A DNA stretch of 64,000 nt from JADHUC01 sp964623055 (GTDB lineage: Bacteria; Planctomycetota; Planctomycetia; Pirellulales; Pirellulaceae), in NCBI GenBank assembly GCA_964623055.1, contig CAZURK010000002.1, forward strand, positions 62,001 to 126,000. Direction: 5' to 3'. The notes below the pieces were generated by a model that worked only from the letters and a program-made list of their open reading frames with translations, made no database searches and had not been told where the DNA came from. Shown in pieces: positions 63,334-64,000 of this stretch. Position 1 is the stretch's first letter. Each line of letters starts with the position of its first letter. The position numbers and the translations under genes are program-made.

Positions 63334-64000
63334 TCATTGCGCCCGTTGCAGAGCCGCCTCGTAAAACGCCTTCGCTTTCTTGAAACTTGACATAGCTTTG
63401 CTCTTGTATTCGTCGGTGGACCAAATCGCGTCCGTTTCGGCCCACTCGAGTGTGGCTTCGAGACGAGCCGTCATGTACTCGGCGCTTTCCTTGACGGCAG
63501 GCAACTGGTCGTTGATCGTCACATAGATCGGGCTGCCGTGCGCCGCGGTGATCGTGTGGTGCCAGTTGTCTGGATCGCTTCTCTCGTGCCGAACCCGTAC
63601 CGCCAGCCACCCGCTTTTCTGAAAGGCGATGTCTTTGCTCACTTCCACAATCTTCTGTGTATCCGGGACCTCAACCTGCGCCACGACGGCACCGTCCTTG
63701 ATGACCTCGAAGAACTTGATCGACCTTTGTGTGAAACAACCCGTTTCCACGTGAACGACGAAAGGTCCTTCGCCCTGGAACTTCAGCTCCGAGCCGATCG
63801 GCTTTTCGTTGACGGCCAGATGGAGCAGCGGTCCGTTGGTAACGAAGGTTTCACCGGTTCGCAGGCCGGCAAGGAATCCCCCGTGAGTCCACTCCGGTAC
63901 TTTGACATACGTGCGGCAGGACCCACCAAGAACGCGTCCCGCATTCATCTTGTCGGTCCCGCCAATCACGGGCAGACGCGCTCCGCAATTGAGCATGTCA
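63334..64000 (-). CDS. CehA/McbA-family metallohydrolase, C-terminal part (N-terminus outside window)
   Basis: About 222 residues visible, open to the right edge. NCGARLPVIGGTDKMNAG contains the conserved GTD metal-region segment near the end of the PHP-like catalytic domain. TYVKVPEWTHGGFLAGLRTGETFVTNGPLLHL is the hallmark of CehA/McbA proteins. Beta strands and a helical tail (AKAFYEAALQRAQ) follow. It is related to PHP-domain phosphoesterases/amidohydrolases. ATG 63996 is internal to the fold, so the true start lies beyond the window. Confidence 0.85.
   Translation of the reverse strand, partial: DMLNCGARLPVIGGTDKMNAGRVLGGSCRTYVKVPEWTHGGFLAGLRTGETFVTNGPLLHLAVNEKPIGSELKFQGEGPFVVHVETGCFTQRSIKFFEVIKDGAVVAQVEVPDTQKIVEVSKDIAFQKSGWLAVRVRHERSDPDNWHHTITAAHGSPIYVTINDQLPAVKESAEYMTARLEATLEWAETDAIWSTDEYKSKAMSSFKKAKAFYEAALQRAQ

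Noticed and set aside
1..64000. CRISPR array, tRNA, rRNA, transposase or prophage
   Set aside because: The repeats are palindromic and dispersed without regular spacers; no tRNA cloverleaf, rRNA segment, integrase or phage gene was recognised by reading.

Overview
The window looks like a chromosomal piece of a planctomycete, most probably of the Pirellulales type. I infer this from the gene content: DUF1559 proteins, secreted PQQ-propeller and FG-GAP proteins, DUF4159, NIPSNAP, TAT-exported Gfo/Idh/MocA and aldo/keto proteins, an ECF sigma factor next to a large membrane Ser/Thr kinase, and many secreted glycoside hydrolases. The DNA is moderately GC-rich and gene-dense, and short palindromic repeats lie both between and inside genes. 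I saw no rRNA, tRNA, CRISPR array or intact transposase.

Layout. (1) 1-10785, minus strand: a PQQ/methyltransferase-like protein cut by the window edge, two tandem DUF1559 paralogues (one fused to a TolB-type propeller), a redoxin-like lipoprotein, a GNAT acetyltransferase and an FG-GAP protein. (2) 11075-26198, plus strand: a long operon-like cluster of TPR-metallopeptidase, DUF4159, MoxR ATPase, DUF58, BatA/VWA membrane protein, large coiled-coil membrane protein, a second VWA-like membrane protein and a clan CD (caspase/legumain-like) cysteine peptidase. Most of these genes overlap by 4 bp. The series is interrupted by two palindromic repeat islands. (3) 26234-49362: mostly secreted carbohydrate-active or catabolic proteins (NIPSNAP, URO-D-like, aldo/keto reductase, GH-like TIM barrels, GH43-like propellers, polysaccharide deacetylase). 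Mixed in are a baeRF/eRF1-like protein, a PLP decarboxylase, a frameshifted remnant and a membrane-anchored leucine-rich-repeat protein. (4) 49688-53483: ECF sigma factor plus zinc-finger/kinase/membrane protein. (5) 54125-56216: a HigB-like toxin, an HTH-ImmA/IrrE antitoxin/metallopeptidase and a third unknown gene, behind a recognisable promoter/operator. (6) 56422-64000: heparinase-like lyase, nitrobindin-like protein, Gfo/Idh/MocA oxidoreductase, GH-like protein and a partial CehA/McbA metallohydrolase.

The most unusual signal is a set of unrelated small palindromic repeat families that have entered protein-coding genes without breaking the reading frame. They occur in the kinase catalytic domain, at the kinase C-terminus, in the N-regions of two signal peptides and inside the PQQ/methyltransferase protein. 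Intergenic relatives or similar islands lie at 14488, 18735, 31826, 46783 and 49406. The second strong signal is a tandem duplication (2560-5870) that kept its promoter but left one copy truncated by a visible 1-nt deletion.
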